A DNA stretch of 64,000 nt from positions 42,009-106,008 of the forward strand of contig JAKFYB010000014.1 of assembly GCA_021731085.1 (NCBI GenBank). Direction: 5' to 3'. Both the position numbers and the translations under genes were made by a program. The DNA comes from Dehalococcoidia bacterium. Its GTDB lineage: Bacteria > Chloroflexota > Dehalococcoidia > DSTF01 > JACRBR01. Within the stretch, counting starts at the first letter, position 1. Every line of letters begins with the position of its first letter. The notes under the pieces were generated by a model that made no database searches, was not told where the DNA came from, and was given only the letters and a program-made list of their open reading frames with translations. This document shows, piece by piece, positions 41,630 through 50,236 of the stretch.

Positions 41630-43002
41630 AGGGCAGCATGAACATCGACGCCGCTCTCTTCGCCAAGCTCGGATCCTATCCACACATCGTGCTGTCCTGG
41701 GTGGATGACGATGGCTATCCAACACAGACCGCCGCGACGTTTCGCGGCGATGAGGCATGCGGCGTGGTTGTAGTCGATCCAACGGGCCTCGCGGTGCCGA
41801 CGGACCGCGTCGTGAACGCGACGGCGAGCCACATCCGCCCACAGCCGGGCACGGGCTACGACGAACGGCGCTACGTGTCGCTCTCGGGCACTGTTTCTCG
41901 TGATGGCGACGCGATCGTCCTGACGCCGACGCGGGCTTGGGGCTGGGATGAGGCCGACGTGCCGTTCTTCGAGTACTCGGAGCGGTCGAACGCACAGGCG
42001 CAGCAGTACATGCTGGCGCTGTCCGAGGAGCAGGGGCGCGAGGTGAAGCCACGCTTGTCGGCTGCCTGGACGTTCATCCTCGCGACGCGGCTACCGTTCC
42101 TGACCGCGACGTTCGTGCCGGTGCTGCTGGGGATTCTCGTTGCGGCTTACCACGGGTCGTTCAACTGGTGGTTGGCGCTGCTAACAATCGTCGGCGGCGC
42201 GGCGATCCACATCGGGCTGAATGTCGCGAACGATGTGTTCGATTCGTTGTCCGGCGCGGATGATGCGAACGTGAATCCGACGCAGTTCTCAGGCGGGTCG
42301 CGCGTGATCCAGTACGGACTGGTGTCGCTATCGCAGATGCAGGCGATCAGCATCGCCGCGTACGCGGTCGGCATCAGCGTAGGCCTCATTCTGTTGGTTG
42401 TTGCGTGGTCGCCTGCCTTGCTTGCGATTGGCATCGCGGGTCTGTTGCTCAGCGTGTTCTACACGGCGCCGCCGCTGAAGCTGGTGCATCGCGGACTGGG
42501 TGAGATCACCACGGCGCTGGGGTTCGGCCCGATCATGGTGCTGGGCGCCTACGTGGTGCAAACGGGCGCGCTGGCGTGGGAGCCCTTCGTCGCTTCGTTG
42601 CCAGTCGCCATTCTTATCGCACTGATCCTTTATGTAAACGAGATTCCGGATGCGATGTCCGACGCAGCCGTCGGCAAGCGGACGCTCGTCGTGCGGTGGA
42701 GCCGGTCGACGGTGACTACGATGTTCCTGATGTCGGCGCTGGCTGCGTTCGCTGCGCTGGTCGGGGGTGTTGTCACAGGCGTGCTTCCAGCGCCGACGCT
42801 GCTCGCGTTGCTGGCTTTACCGCTGGTGTTTGAGATCTATCGCGGGATACGGGCGTACTACACGAGCCCGTACAAGCTCATGGCGACGATGGGCAAGAAC
42901 GTGCAACTCCACGCGGTCTTCGGGTTGCTGCTCGTCGTTGGGTACGTCGTGGCCATCGCTGCGGACCGGCTTTGGGATTCGGCTCCCGGGGTTCTGACCT
43001 AG
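41626..43002 (+). CDS. Fusion: PNPOx-like split barrel + UbiA prenyltransferase
   Basis: 458 residues. Residues 1-145 form a split-barrel domain (VLSWVDDDGYPTQTAATF, YVSLSGTVSRDGD). From about 148 a UbiA/MenA-type prenyltransferase begins, with about eight helices and both aspartate-rich motifs: NDVFDSLSGAD (202-212) and DAMSDAAVGKRT (342-353). GGSRVIQYGLVS resembles MenA. The prenyl acceptor is probably a quinone or other aromatic head group; the N-terminal domain may bind a flavin or quinone intermediate. ATG at 41626 overlaps the preceding stop (ATGA). Confidence 0.85.
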   Translation: MKGSMNIDAALFAKLGSYPHIVLSWVDDDGYPTQTAATFRGDEACGVVVVDPTGLAVPTDRVVNATASHIRPQPGTGYDERRYVSLSGTVSRDGDAIVLTPTRAWGWDEADVPFFEYSERSNAQAQQYMLALSEEQGREVKPRLSAAWTFILATRLPFLTATFVPVLLGILVAAYHGSFNWWLALLTIVGGAAIHIGLNVANDVFDSLSGADDANVNPTQFSGGSRVIQYGLVSLSQMQAISIAAYAVGISVGLILLVVAWSPALLAIGIAGLLLSVFYTAPPLKLVHRGLGEITTALGFGPIMVLGAYVVQTGALAWEPFVASLPVAILIALILYVNEIPDAMSDAAVGKRTLVVRWSRSTVTTMFLMSALAAFAALVGGVVTGVLPAPTLLALLALPLVFEIYRGIRAYYTSPYKLMATMGKNVQLHAVFGLLLVVGYVVAIAADRLWDSAPGVLT

Positions 43003-43019
43003 GAGCCCGAGCGAATTCA

Positions 43020-43036
43020 ACGCAGAGACGCAGAGG
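43020..43036. repeat. ACGCAGAG microrepeat
   Basis: ACGCAGAG twice in tandem (ACGCAGAGACGCAGAGG), between two convergent genes. This short sequence recurs in intergenic DNA of many bacteria; here only one copy is seen. Confidence 0.5.
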
Positions 43037-43059
43037 TGCTTCTGATAGGGTTCGAAGGA

Positions 43060-44097
43060 TCAGTCCTCGACTTCCGACGTACTCTTCATGATCTCTGCGC
43101 AAACGGCTTCTAGCCAAGGTAGCGAGACCTTCACCTGTTCCACACACCTTTCCATGTCCGCGAGTGTAGGCACGCCGAGATCGAACGCGAGCGCGCGGAA
43201 GCCTTCCTGGTAGCGATGTGCTTCGTCGGGGGCGTCTGTCTCGAGGACGTTCATGCAGCGGGCGTAGGTGGCAGCGATCCAGAACATAGCCTCACGATGC
43301 AGACCTGCGTCGATGAGCTCGCGGCTGCCGTCGATGGCGATCGCGCGGGCCATGTCGGTGATATCGTTGGCGAAGGGTGTCGGTGTTTCGATGACGGACT
43401 TCGCTGCGTCGAAGGCGAGGGTCATCGCTTCGAGGTGGTATGTGGCGCGCTCCGGCGTCATGTCGTGGCAGCCGAGCATCTCGAGCAGCGTCTCGTCCAC
43501 GTCGAGGCTGTTGTGATCGGCGAGGAGGTCGTGAGCGGCGGCGTAGCGTTTTCGGATGGTGGGATTGCGCAGCCCGGCGGCGAGCAGCATGTGCGTCGTG
43601 CAGCCGGTCGCGAAGAGCCAGCTCGTCACCTGCGCGTGAAACGGCCGTGATTCCGAGAGCGTGCCCGCGTGATGCAGGATGTTGGCCCGCGCGCTGGCAA
43701 CCCTCTTCAGCACCCACTCGCGTTTCGCGAAGTCATGCTCGACCGCGGCCTGCAGCGCCGTCAGCGCGCCCGTCGGGTCAGCGATGATGTTATTCGCGCG
43801 AAACGCCGGCGCGACGTGATAGTCAGCAAGCACGCGCTCTACCGGCCCCAGCGCCTCCAGCGTCGTGTGCGACACATCCAGAATCAGCTCGTCGTACGCG
43901 ATCTTGCCGAGCTTCTCGGGCGGCGTCGCGCTGTCGGTGACGATCCAGATGTCGATGTCGGATGTCGGCGGGAGTTCGGCGTCGTCAGGGAGTGTGGTGA
44001 TGGAGCCGGCGAAGTACGCGCCCGCGAACCCAGGCGTTTCCGCTTGCGCCGCCGCCACGTACGCGTGGACAACTTGGCGAGCGCGATCAATTCGCAC
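43060..44097 (-). CDS. Nucleotidyltransferase-domain protein
   Basis: 345 residues from a GTG at 44097 (AGGA upstream); an ATG at 44163 would lie deep in the preceding gene. Residues about 25-60 form a pol-beta-type nucleotidyltransferase core, GAYFAGSITTLPDD with the GS motif and TSDIDIWIVTD with the D-x-D metal pair. The remaining 250 residues are helical with many His residues (AEHDFAKREWVLKRV, HAQVTSWLF). This layout resembles aminoglycoside/kanamycin nucleotidyltransferase-like proteins, but the substrate is unknown. It overlaps the upstream hypothetical gene by 11 bp. Confidence 0.75.
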   Translation of the reverse strand: MRIDRARQVVHAYVAAAQAETPGFAGAYFAGSITTLPDDAELPPTSDIDIWIVTDSATPPEKLGKIAYDELILDVSHTTLEALGPVERVLADYHVAPAFRANNIIADPTGALTALQAAVEHDFAKREWVLKRVASARANILHHAGTLSESRPFHAQVTSWLFATGCTTHMLLAAGLRNPTIRKRYAAAHDLLADHNSLDVDETLLEMLGCHDMTPERATYHLEAMTLAFDAAKSVIETPTPFANDITDMARAIAIDGSRELIDAGLHREAMFWIAATYARCMNVLETDAPDEAHRYQEGFRALAFDLGVPTLADMERCVEQVKVSLPWLEAVCAEIMKSTSEVED

Positions 44098-44566
44098 GAT
44101 GCAGTCCTGAACGCGGCATCGAGTTCGTTTGCCACGGAGCTTGTCCGTCCGGATAAACGCCAATCTCCAAGGGGTCTTCTCTTCTTAGTTCGATTCGCAT
44201 CTGGACGGCTTTCGCACATGAGTTACCACCGGAGACAAGCGCCGGTGCCGCCCCACGACGGCTGCCGCTGAGCCATACAGACCAGTTGGGTTTGGGATCG
44301 GTCAGCGCGCCATTCACACGTTGAAAGAGCCAGTCTGAAGCCGTTTCAATGCACGCCGATTCAATAGCCTCGTCGAGTGGTAACTGCGCCGGGCTTGTAT
44401 CGCGGACGATTTCGGTGAACTTGGGCAGGCACTCATCGACGGTTGGATCGGGTATGTGGTCCCAACTCAGGCCGCTTTGCATGAACGTTTCGACGACGAG
44501 ATCGAAGAAGGATTCGCCATCGTCCGCGTCAACGTACGCGACCAGATCTTCATCTGAGATGGCCAC
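44087..44566 (-). CDS. Hypothetical acidic protein
   Basis: 159 residues from a GTG at 44566 with GGAG ten bases before it; it begins one base after the polA stop and overlaps the nucleotidyltransferase gene by 11 bp. The N-terminal half is acidic (AYVDADDGESFFDLV, IPDPTVDECLPKF), the C-terminal part basic and low in hydrophobicity. No recognised domain. Confidence 0.55.
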   Translation of the reverse strand: MAISDEDLVAYVDADDGESFFDLVVETFMQSGLSWDHIPDPTVDECLPKFTEIVRDTSPAQLPLDEAIESACIETASDWLFQRVNGALTDPKPNWSVWLSGSRRGAAPALVSGGNSCAKAVQMRIELRREDPLEIGVYPDGQAPWQTNSMPRSGLHRAN

Positions 44567-44567
44567 G

Positions 44568-47417
44568 TTACGCAGTCTCCGCAAACGCTAGATCCGCTTC
44601 CGCCTCCGACAATAGCGGGCCGCGGGCGACCTCTAGTTCCCCCCACGACGTGCCGGTCTTGATGTCGATCTTCAGCGGCACCACCATGTCGAGCGACTTC
44701 GGCATCACGCGCAGGCAGAGGTCGCGGATCTCGTCGATCTCGGCGCGCGGGCCCTCGAATATCAGTTCGTCGTGGACCTGCAGGATCATGCGCGACTGCA
44801 GGCCGCGCTCCGCCGTCTCTTCATCGATGCGGTTCATCGCGACCTTGATGATGTCGCTCGCGCTGCCCTGCACCGGCATGTTGATCGCCATACGTTCGCC
44901 CGACGCCCGGATCTGGAAGTTCGGCGACTTGATCTCGGGGATGTAGCGGCGGCGGCCCATCAGCGTCTCGACGTAGCCGTCCTTCTTGCACTTCGCCATC
45001 GTCTCGTCGCGCCACTTCGCGACCATGGGGTATTTCTCGAAGTAGCGCTTGATGAACATCGCCGCCTCTTCTCGCGGAATGCGCTCCTTCGTCGAGAGGC
45101 CGTACTCGCTGAGGCCGTACAACACGCCGAAGTTGAAGACCTTCGCACGCCGCCGCTGCTCCGACGTGACCTCGTCGAACGGCACGCCGAAGACGTTCGC
45201 TGCCGTCGCCGCGTGGATGTCCTCGTCGTTTGTGAACGACTCGATCAGCGCCGGATCGCGTGACAGATGTGCCATGATCCGCAGCTCGACCTGCGAGTAG
45301 TCGGCCGCCAGCAGCATCGGCTGCTTACCGATGTCCCGCGCGATGAAGGCGCTGCGGATGCGGTTGCCGTAGCCCGTGCGCACGGGGATGTTCTGGAGGT
45401 TAGGGTCATTCGACGAGAGGCGGCCGGTCGCGGCTGTCGCCTGGTTAAAGGTCGTGTGGATGCGCTTCGTCTTCGGGTTGATGAGCGCGGGTAGCGCGTC
45501 GACGTACGTGCCCTTGAGCTTCGAGATCGCGCGGTAGCGGAGGATGCCTTCGATGACGGGATGCACGCCGCGCAGCTGGTCCATCGAGATCGCGTCCGTC
45601 GTGTAGCCGAGCTTCGTCTTGCGCGTCTTTGGCAGGCCTAGCTCGTCGAACAGCACAGTCGAAAGCTGCTGCGGGGAGCCGATGTTGAACTCGTGCCCGA
45701 CGTCGGCGAAGATTTCACGTTCGATGTCCTGCAGCTCATCCTGCATCTCGCGAGACATTGCCACCAATGGATCCGGATCGACGGCGACGCCCGTCAGCTC
45801 CATCCGAGACAGTACCGACATCAGCGGCATCTCCACGTCGTCGAACAGCGGCCATAGGTTCCGCGCCTTCAGTTCGCCCGCGAGGATGTCGGCCGCCTGC
45901 AACTGTGCGTCTGCCTGGCGGCAGCCGTAGTCCGCAGCGACGTCGGTTGTGATGGCGGACATCGTGAGCTGCTTCTTGCCGGCCCGGCCGATGATGTCGA
46001 TGAGCAGCGGGATCTTCATCTTGAGCCGGTCGAAAGCGAGCGCCTGTATCGACATGTTCGACTCGCCCAGCAGGTAGACCGCGATCAGCGTGTCAAAACG
46101 CATCCCTCGCATCGTGATGCCGTGGTTGGCGAAGACGAGGAAGTCGAAGTGGCCGTTGTGCGTGACCTTGTGCACCTTCTCGTCCTCGAGCAGTGGCTTG
46201 AGCGCGGCGAGCACGTCGTCGAGCGCGAGCTGTGGCGCGCCTTCTAGCCCGGGGTTGTGGCCGAGCGGGATGTATGAGGCAGTGCCGCACTTCGTGGCGA
46301 TGCTGATGCCGACGATGAGGCCGCGCATGCCGTTGCTGTCGCTGTTCTCGACGTGGATCGCGAACCGCTTTGCGGCTTTCGCTTCCTTGATCAGCGCGGC
46401 AAGATCCTTCTTCGTCGTGATCGTCGTGTAGGTCATCGTCGCCGGGGGTTTCGTCTTGGCCGTCGTTTTGACGGGCGAGGGCGCACGTCCTCCGTTTTCC
46501 TGGTCGCTGCCGAGGGAGGCCGGGATACGAGGAACCAGACTGCGGAATTCGAGCGAGTGGAAGACTTCCTCGACATGCGCGCGGTCGAAACCGGTGAGTT
46601 TGCACGACGCGAGATCCAGCTCGCGCGGGGCTTCTCGCGTGATCGTCGCCATCTCCTTGCTGAAGCGCGCCTGCGGTTCGTGCTCGATGAGCTTTTCGCG
46701 CAGCTTGTCGGGCTTCATGTCAGCGATCTTCGCGAAGATGTCCTCGACACTGCCGTAGTCCACGATCAGCTTCGTCGCCGTCTTGTCGCCGATGCCGGGG
46801 ACGCCCGGGATGTTGTCGGACGCATCGCCCTTGAGCCCCTTGAAGTCGGGGATAAGCTCAGGCCCGAACCCATAGCGTTCGACGACGCCGGCGACGTCGT
46901 AGGTGATCGCCTGCTGGCCCTTCATGTACGGGCGATAGAGATAGCAGTCGACGCCCTCTTCGACGAGCTGGAGCAGGTCGGTGTCGAGCGTGACGATCGT
47001 GACGGGGACGCCCTGCGCCTTCGCCTGCTTCGCGAGCGTGCCGATCACGTCGTCCGCCTCGAAGCCGGGCACCTCGAACGTCGGCATGTTGAAGGCGTCG
47101 ATCACCTCGCGGATGCGGACGGACTGGCGCTTGAGTTCATCCGGCATCGCCGAGCGCGTCGCCTTGTACGTCGCGTCCTTCTCGTGCCGGAACGTCTTCG
47201 CCGGCGCATCGAGCGCGATCGCCGCGTACTCCGGCTTGAGGTCGTCGAGGATGCTCAAGAAGACGCTGGTGAAGCCGTACACCGCCGTCACGATCTCACC
47301 CGTGCGCCGCACGGTGAACTCCACCGCCCCCTGGTTCCGGCTCCCCTGGAACGCGAAGAAGGAGCGGTATATGAGGCTATGGCCGTCGATCAGGATCAGG
47401 CGTTCGGGATCAGGCAT
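44568..47417 (-). CDS. polA: DNA polymerase I
   Basis: 949 residues, replication-repair polymerase. Residues 1-300 form the 5' nuclease (DGHSLIYRSFFAF, GLKGDASDNIPGVPGIGDKTA). About 330-520 is the 3'-5' exonuclease-like domain, but exo motif I reads FAIHVENS (Asp replaced by His) and exo motif III reads YGCRQAD, so proofreading is probably lost. The polymerase (545-949) is intact: LLAADYSQVELR, RRRAKVFNFGVLYGLSEYG and LQVHDELIFEG. Linker 303-326 is charged and Pro-rich. Confidence 0.95.
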   Translation of the reverse strand: MPDPERLILIDGHSLIYRSFFAFQGSRNQGAVEFTVRRTGEIVTAVYGFTSVFLSILDDLKPEYAAIALDAPAKTFRHEKDATYKATRSAMPDELKRQSVRIREVIDAFNMPTFEVPGFEADDVIGTLAKQAKAQGVPVTIVTLDTDLLQLVEEGVDCYLYRPYMKGQQAITYDVAGVVERYGFGPELIPDFKGLKGDASDNIPGVPGIGDKTATKLIVDYGSVEDIFAKIADMKPDKLREKLIEHEPQARFSKEMATITREAPRELDLASCKLTGFDRAHVEEVFHSLEFRSLVPRIPASLGSDQENGGRAPSPVKTTAKTKPPATMTYTTITTKKDLAALIKEAKAAKRFAIHVENSDSNGMRGLIVGISIATKCGTASYIPLGHNPGLEGAPQLALDDVLAALKPLLEDEKVHKVTHNGHFDFLVFANHGITMRGMRFDTLIAVYLLGESNMSIQALAFDRLKMKIPLLIDIIGRAGKKQLTMSAITTDVAADYGCRQADAQLQAADILAGELKARNLWPLFDDVEMPLMSVLSRMELTGVAVDPDPLVAMSREMQDELQDIEREIFADVGHEFNIGSPQQLSTVLFDELGLPKTRKTKLGYTTDAISMDQLRGVHPVIEGILRYRAISKLKGTYVDALPALINPKTKRIHTTFNQATAATGRLSSNDPNLQNIPVRTGYGNRIRSAFIARDIGKQPMLLAADYSQVELRIMAHLSRDPALIESFTNDEDIHAATAANVFGVPFDEVTSEQRRRAKVFNFGVLYGLSEYGLSTKERIPREEAAMFIKRYFEKYPMVAKWRDETMAKCKKDGYVETLMGRRRYIPEIKSPNFQIRASGERMAINMPVQGSASDIIKVAMNRIDEETAERGLQSRMILQVHDELIFEGPRAEIDEIRDLCLRVMPKSLDMVVPLKIDIKTGTSWGELEVARGPLLSEAEADLAFAETA

Positions 47418-47427
47418 GGGTGTCAGT

Positions 47428-47462
47428 ATACGGAGGTCCGAAGTCAGAGGTCAGGTCTGAGG
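47428..47462. repeat. GTCAGAGGTC microrepeat
   Basis: GAGGTCCGAAGTCAGAGG then TCAGGTCTGAGGGTC upstream of polA; relatives at 2819 and 49008. It overlaps the last codons of the frameshifted SMI1/KNR4-like gene. Confidence 0.5.
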
Positions 47463-48088
47463 GTCGTCCGCTACAACAACCTTAACTCTGGTACCGGGCG
47501 GGTAACCGCGAGTCTGACGCCACATGTTGGATCGCACACGCATTCCTTCGACAGCATCCAAGGCGACGAGGTTGTCGACCGAGAACTCGCCGCCAAGGAT
47601 GAACGGAATCACCGGTACGAGGCGCTTGCCAACGGGCAACGGCCCGTTCGCAACTTGCCAGTCATGGGCCACTGGCCAAGCCGTCTGCCACCGGTCGTTT
47701 TCGAGAATGACTGCGGCCCACTCCTCGAGCGACGAGCCATTAGACTCGTCGCAGTGGTTTCAGGATCGAAGCGAATGATCCCCAACTCCGAAAGGCAGAA
47801 CTGATCACCGAACGCGTTCTCCGCGAAGCACAGGAGGCCATCGGCAGCACCGTCGTACCCGGCTTTCCAGAGTTCCGCGTTGTTCCAGCGAGAGATATCC
47901 ATCACGCCGTCGGATTCCCAAGGCAGAACATGGAGTGCGCTCTCGAATGCATAGAAGCCGTTCCGCCGATTGAGTAGATCCTCAAGGTCGGATGTGTCCC
48001 AGTCTCCGGGCGTCAACCGCCTTCTGGCTCGTTCGGTCCAGAGGCCGTTGCTTGCAATGCTCAGGAGCTTGTCGAGTGCTTTGCCCAT
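47451..48088 (-). pseudogene. SMI1/KNR4 (SUKH)-like protein, frameshifted
   Basis: From ATG 48088 the frame reads a SUKH-like N terminus (LEDLLNRRNGFYAFESALHV, CFAENAFGDQFCLSELGIIRF) to about 47750, then drifts into a non-homologous tail ending at 47609. The downstream half continues in another frame (CDESNGSSLEEWAAVILEND, then LVPVIPFILGGEFSVDNLVA) to a stop at 47451. One insertion or deletion near 47745-47757 would join them into about 210 residues. SUKH proteins are often toxin immunity proteins; no toxin is adjacent. Real decay and assembly error are both possible. Confidence 0.65.
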
Positions 48089-48183
48089 CCCGGGATCCTA
48101 ACAGGCGACCGGAATCGACACTCACTCCGTGATCTGTGAAAATCGTTGAGAATCTTATTTCCTGACGCGAACGGAGCGAACGC

Positions 48184-48990
48184 ATGTCTGAATACGAGCA
48201 CATCCTGTACGAGAACCGAGGATCCGTCGTCCTCATAACCCTCAACCGCCCCGAGCGCCTCAACGCCTGGACGGCACGGATGGAGAATGAGTTCATCGAG
48301 GCGATCAACGTCGCCTCCGCGGACCCGGCCGTCGGCTGCATCGTCATCACCGGCGCTGGACGCGGATTCTGCGCGGGTGCCGACATCGGCGGCTTCAACG
48401 ACGGCATCAAGGCGATGGGCGAGGGCAAGCGGCCATCGAAGCTGCTGTACGAAGGCGGCTCGCCGGAAGTGCCGATCACGCTCGCTCGCAGCAAGCCGAC
48501 GATCTGCGCCGTCAACGGCGCCAGCGTCGGCGTCGGCCTAACGTTCACGCTGGCGTGCGACATCCGCATCGCATCGACCGCCGCGCGCTTCTCGGCGCGC
48601 TTCGTGAAAGTGGGTCTGACGCCCGAGTGCGGCAGCACGCACTACCTGCCGCTCGTCACCGGCCTGCCGAACGCGCTCTTCATGACACTCACCGGCCGGA
48701 TCATCGACGCGCAGGAGGCCCTCGCCCGCGGCATCGTCGACCGCATCGTCGAGCCGGAGCAGTTGCTGCCGGAAGCGATGAAGCTCGCGGAGGAGATCGC
48801 CGCGAACCCGCACGACGCTGTCTGGGCCGCGAAGCGCATGATCCACGCCCACGTCACGGAGCCGGATCTGCGCAAGGTCGTCACGCAAGAGTCCTACAGC
48901 ATCCGCGAGCGCCAGACAGAGCCCGACCACAAGGAAGCCGTGCAAGCGTTCCTTGCTAAGCGCGAGCCGGTGTTCAACCAGGGCGGCTAG
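48184..48990 (+). CDS. Enoyl-CoA hydratase/isomerase
   Basis: 268 residues, crotonase fold. LITLNRPERLNAW, the oxyanion-hole segments GAGRGFCAGADIGGF and VNGASVGVGLTF, and the catalytic Glu region ARFVKVGLTPECGSTHYLP are present. Possibly a fatty-acid or aromatic acyl-CoA hydratase; the exact substrate is unknown. ATG at 48184 follows ACGGAG. A thioesterase gene follows after 30 bp, so both may form one transcript. Confidence 0.9.
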   Translation: MSEYEHILYENRGSVVLITLNRPERLNAWTARMENEFIEAINVASADPAVGCIVITGAGRGFCAGADIGGFNDGIKAMGEGKRPSKLLYEGGSPEVPITLARSKPTICAVNGASVGVGLTFTLACDIRIASTAARFSARFVKVGLTPECGSTHYLPLVTGLPNALFMTLTGRIIDAQEALARGIVDRIVEPEQLLPEAMKLAEEIAANPHDAVWAAKRMIHAHVTEPDLRKVVTQESYSIRERQTEPDHKEAVQAFLAKREPVFNQGG

Positions 48991-49007
48991 CAGAACTGGA
49001 TGATGGA

Positions 49008-49036
49008 AGTCAGAGGTCGGATGTCAGAGGTCGCAC
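49008..49036. repeat. GTCAGAGGTC microrepeat at a gene start
   Basis: GGAAGTCAGAGGTC and ATGTCAGAGGTC, two imperfect units that run into the first codons of the thioesterase gene, so its N terminus (MSEV) is repeat-encoded. Confidence 0.5.
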
Positions 49037-49884
49037 TAGAAGATCAGGTGGTCAAGGACGCAGTCGCACAGTTTGTGCGGAACCTCGATGTCGAACGCGT
49101 CGGGCATGATTGGTTCGTGGGACAGCCCGATCGCAGCGAAGGGCGGTTGTTCGGCGGGCAGGTGATCGGGCAGGCGGCGCTGGCGGCCGGACGGACGGCG
49201 CCTGACCCGACGCTGCATTCGCTGCACGCGTACTTCCTGCGCGCGGGGCGTCCGGACGCGCAGATCGAGTACAGCGTCGAGCGGGTGCGCGACGGACGGA
49301 CGTTCACGGCGCGACGCGTGCTCGTGCGGCAGGAGGGTGTGCCTATTTGCGACGTCACGGTGTCGTTCGTGCATCCAGAGGACGGCATCTCGCACCAGGA
49401 GGCTATGCCGGTCGCGCCCGACCCGGAGACGCTGCAGGACGCGCGCATCGCCTACCCGAACAAGGACGGCACGCTCTGGCCGCTCGGGCCGTTCGAATGG
49501 CGGCTCGATCACCACCCCGACGAAGTCGCCAGGCCCGGCGACTCGACCACGGTGCAGGAGTGGGGACGCGTGCGCGCGCCGCTGCCGGACGACCCGGCGA
49601 TACACTCCGCCGCGCTCGTCTACATCAGCGACGCAGGCTCGTTTGCGGGCATCGAGCGCCGCTACGGCTGGGAGGGCATGTCCGGTAAAGCGTCGGCGAG
49701 CCTCGACCATGCGATCTGGATCCACCGCCCCACGCGCTGGGACGGCTGGCTGCTGATGGTGACGGAGAATCCGGTCGCGCACTCGGCGCGCGCGCTGTCG
49801 TACCGGCAGTTCTACACACAGGACGGCGTACACGTAGCGTCGGTCGCGCAGGAGGCGGTGTTCCGACGGGAACGTCAGGGTTGA
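49021..49884 (+). CDS. Acyl-CoA thioesterase II (TesB-type)
   Basis: 287 residues, the standard TesB length. Double hot-dog fold: first half with RLFGGQVIGQAALAA, HSLHAYFLRAGRPD and VRDGRTFTARRV; second half with SLDHAIWIHRP and HSARALSYRQFYTQDG. It hydrolyses medium to long acyl-CoAs. ATG 49021 is chosen; ATG 49000 is also open but lies in repeat sequence. It follows the enoyl-CoA hydratase and overlaps the next small gene (TGATG). Confidence 0.9.
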   Translation: MSEVALEDQVVKDAVAQFVRNLDVERVGHDWFVGQPDRSEGRLFGGQVIGQAALAAGRTAPDPTLHSLHAYFLRAGRPDAQIEYSVERVRDGRTFTARRVLVRQEGVPICDVTVSFVHPEDGISHQEAMPVAPDPETLQDARIAYPNKDGTLWPLGPFEWRLDHHPDEVARPGDSTTVQEWGRVRAPLPDDPAIHSAALVYISDAGSFAGIERRYGWEGMSGKASASLDHAIWIHRPTRWDGWLLMVTENPVAHSARALSYRQFYTQDGVHVASVAQEAVFRRERQG

Positions 49885-50168
49885 TGAGCGGTCTCAAGAG
49901 AAGCGATGTTATCGCCGTCTTCGCGCTTACAATTTTCGGCGCGTTCCTGATCAACGGCGCACGAGTGTACGGCGCCGCCGCCTTCGTCCTCGTGGTCGCG
50001 GCGTACGCCAGCTATCGATTCACTCCTGACTGGCCTGTTGTTCTACGTGCGATCACTGTTGGCCTCACGCTCTTCGTGCCGATCGTCGGGATCCCGTTAC
50101 TGCTAGGCGTGACGTTCTGGCGGCATCGACGAAGCCAACTCCGCGCAGCAGAGTCGAGCAGCATGTAG
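49884..50168 (+). CDS. Small membrane protein
   Basis: 94 residues with three hydrophobic segments (about 9-24, 28-43, 53-78) and a basic C terminus (WRHRRSQLRAAE). ATG shares its A with the thioesterase stop. No family recognised. Confidence 0.6.
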   Translation: MSGLKRSDVIAVFALTIFGAFLINGARVYGAAAFVLVVAAYASYRFTPDWPVVLRAITVGLTLFVPIVGIPLLLGVTFWRHRRSQLRAAESSSM

Positions 50169-50182
50169 CCGTGTACGATATA

Positions 50183-50208
50183 GGGACGCAGCTCATGCTA
50201 CGTCCCTA
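50183..50208. repeat. Intergenic hairpin, GGGACG family, CTAC-tailed
   Basis: AGGGACGCAGC-TCAT-GCTACGTCCCT, an 11-bp stem with one mismatch, followed by AC. It lies between converging genes and may terminate one or both. Confidence 0.6.
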
Positions 50209-50236
50209 CTCAATCCTGCGAAAACGTTGGGGTGCT

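Noticed and set aside
46353..47804. 483-codon plus-strand frame opposite polA
   Set aside because: Antisense shadow; polA is unambiguous and this translation has no recognisable domain.
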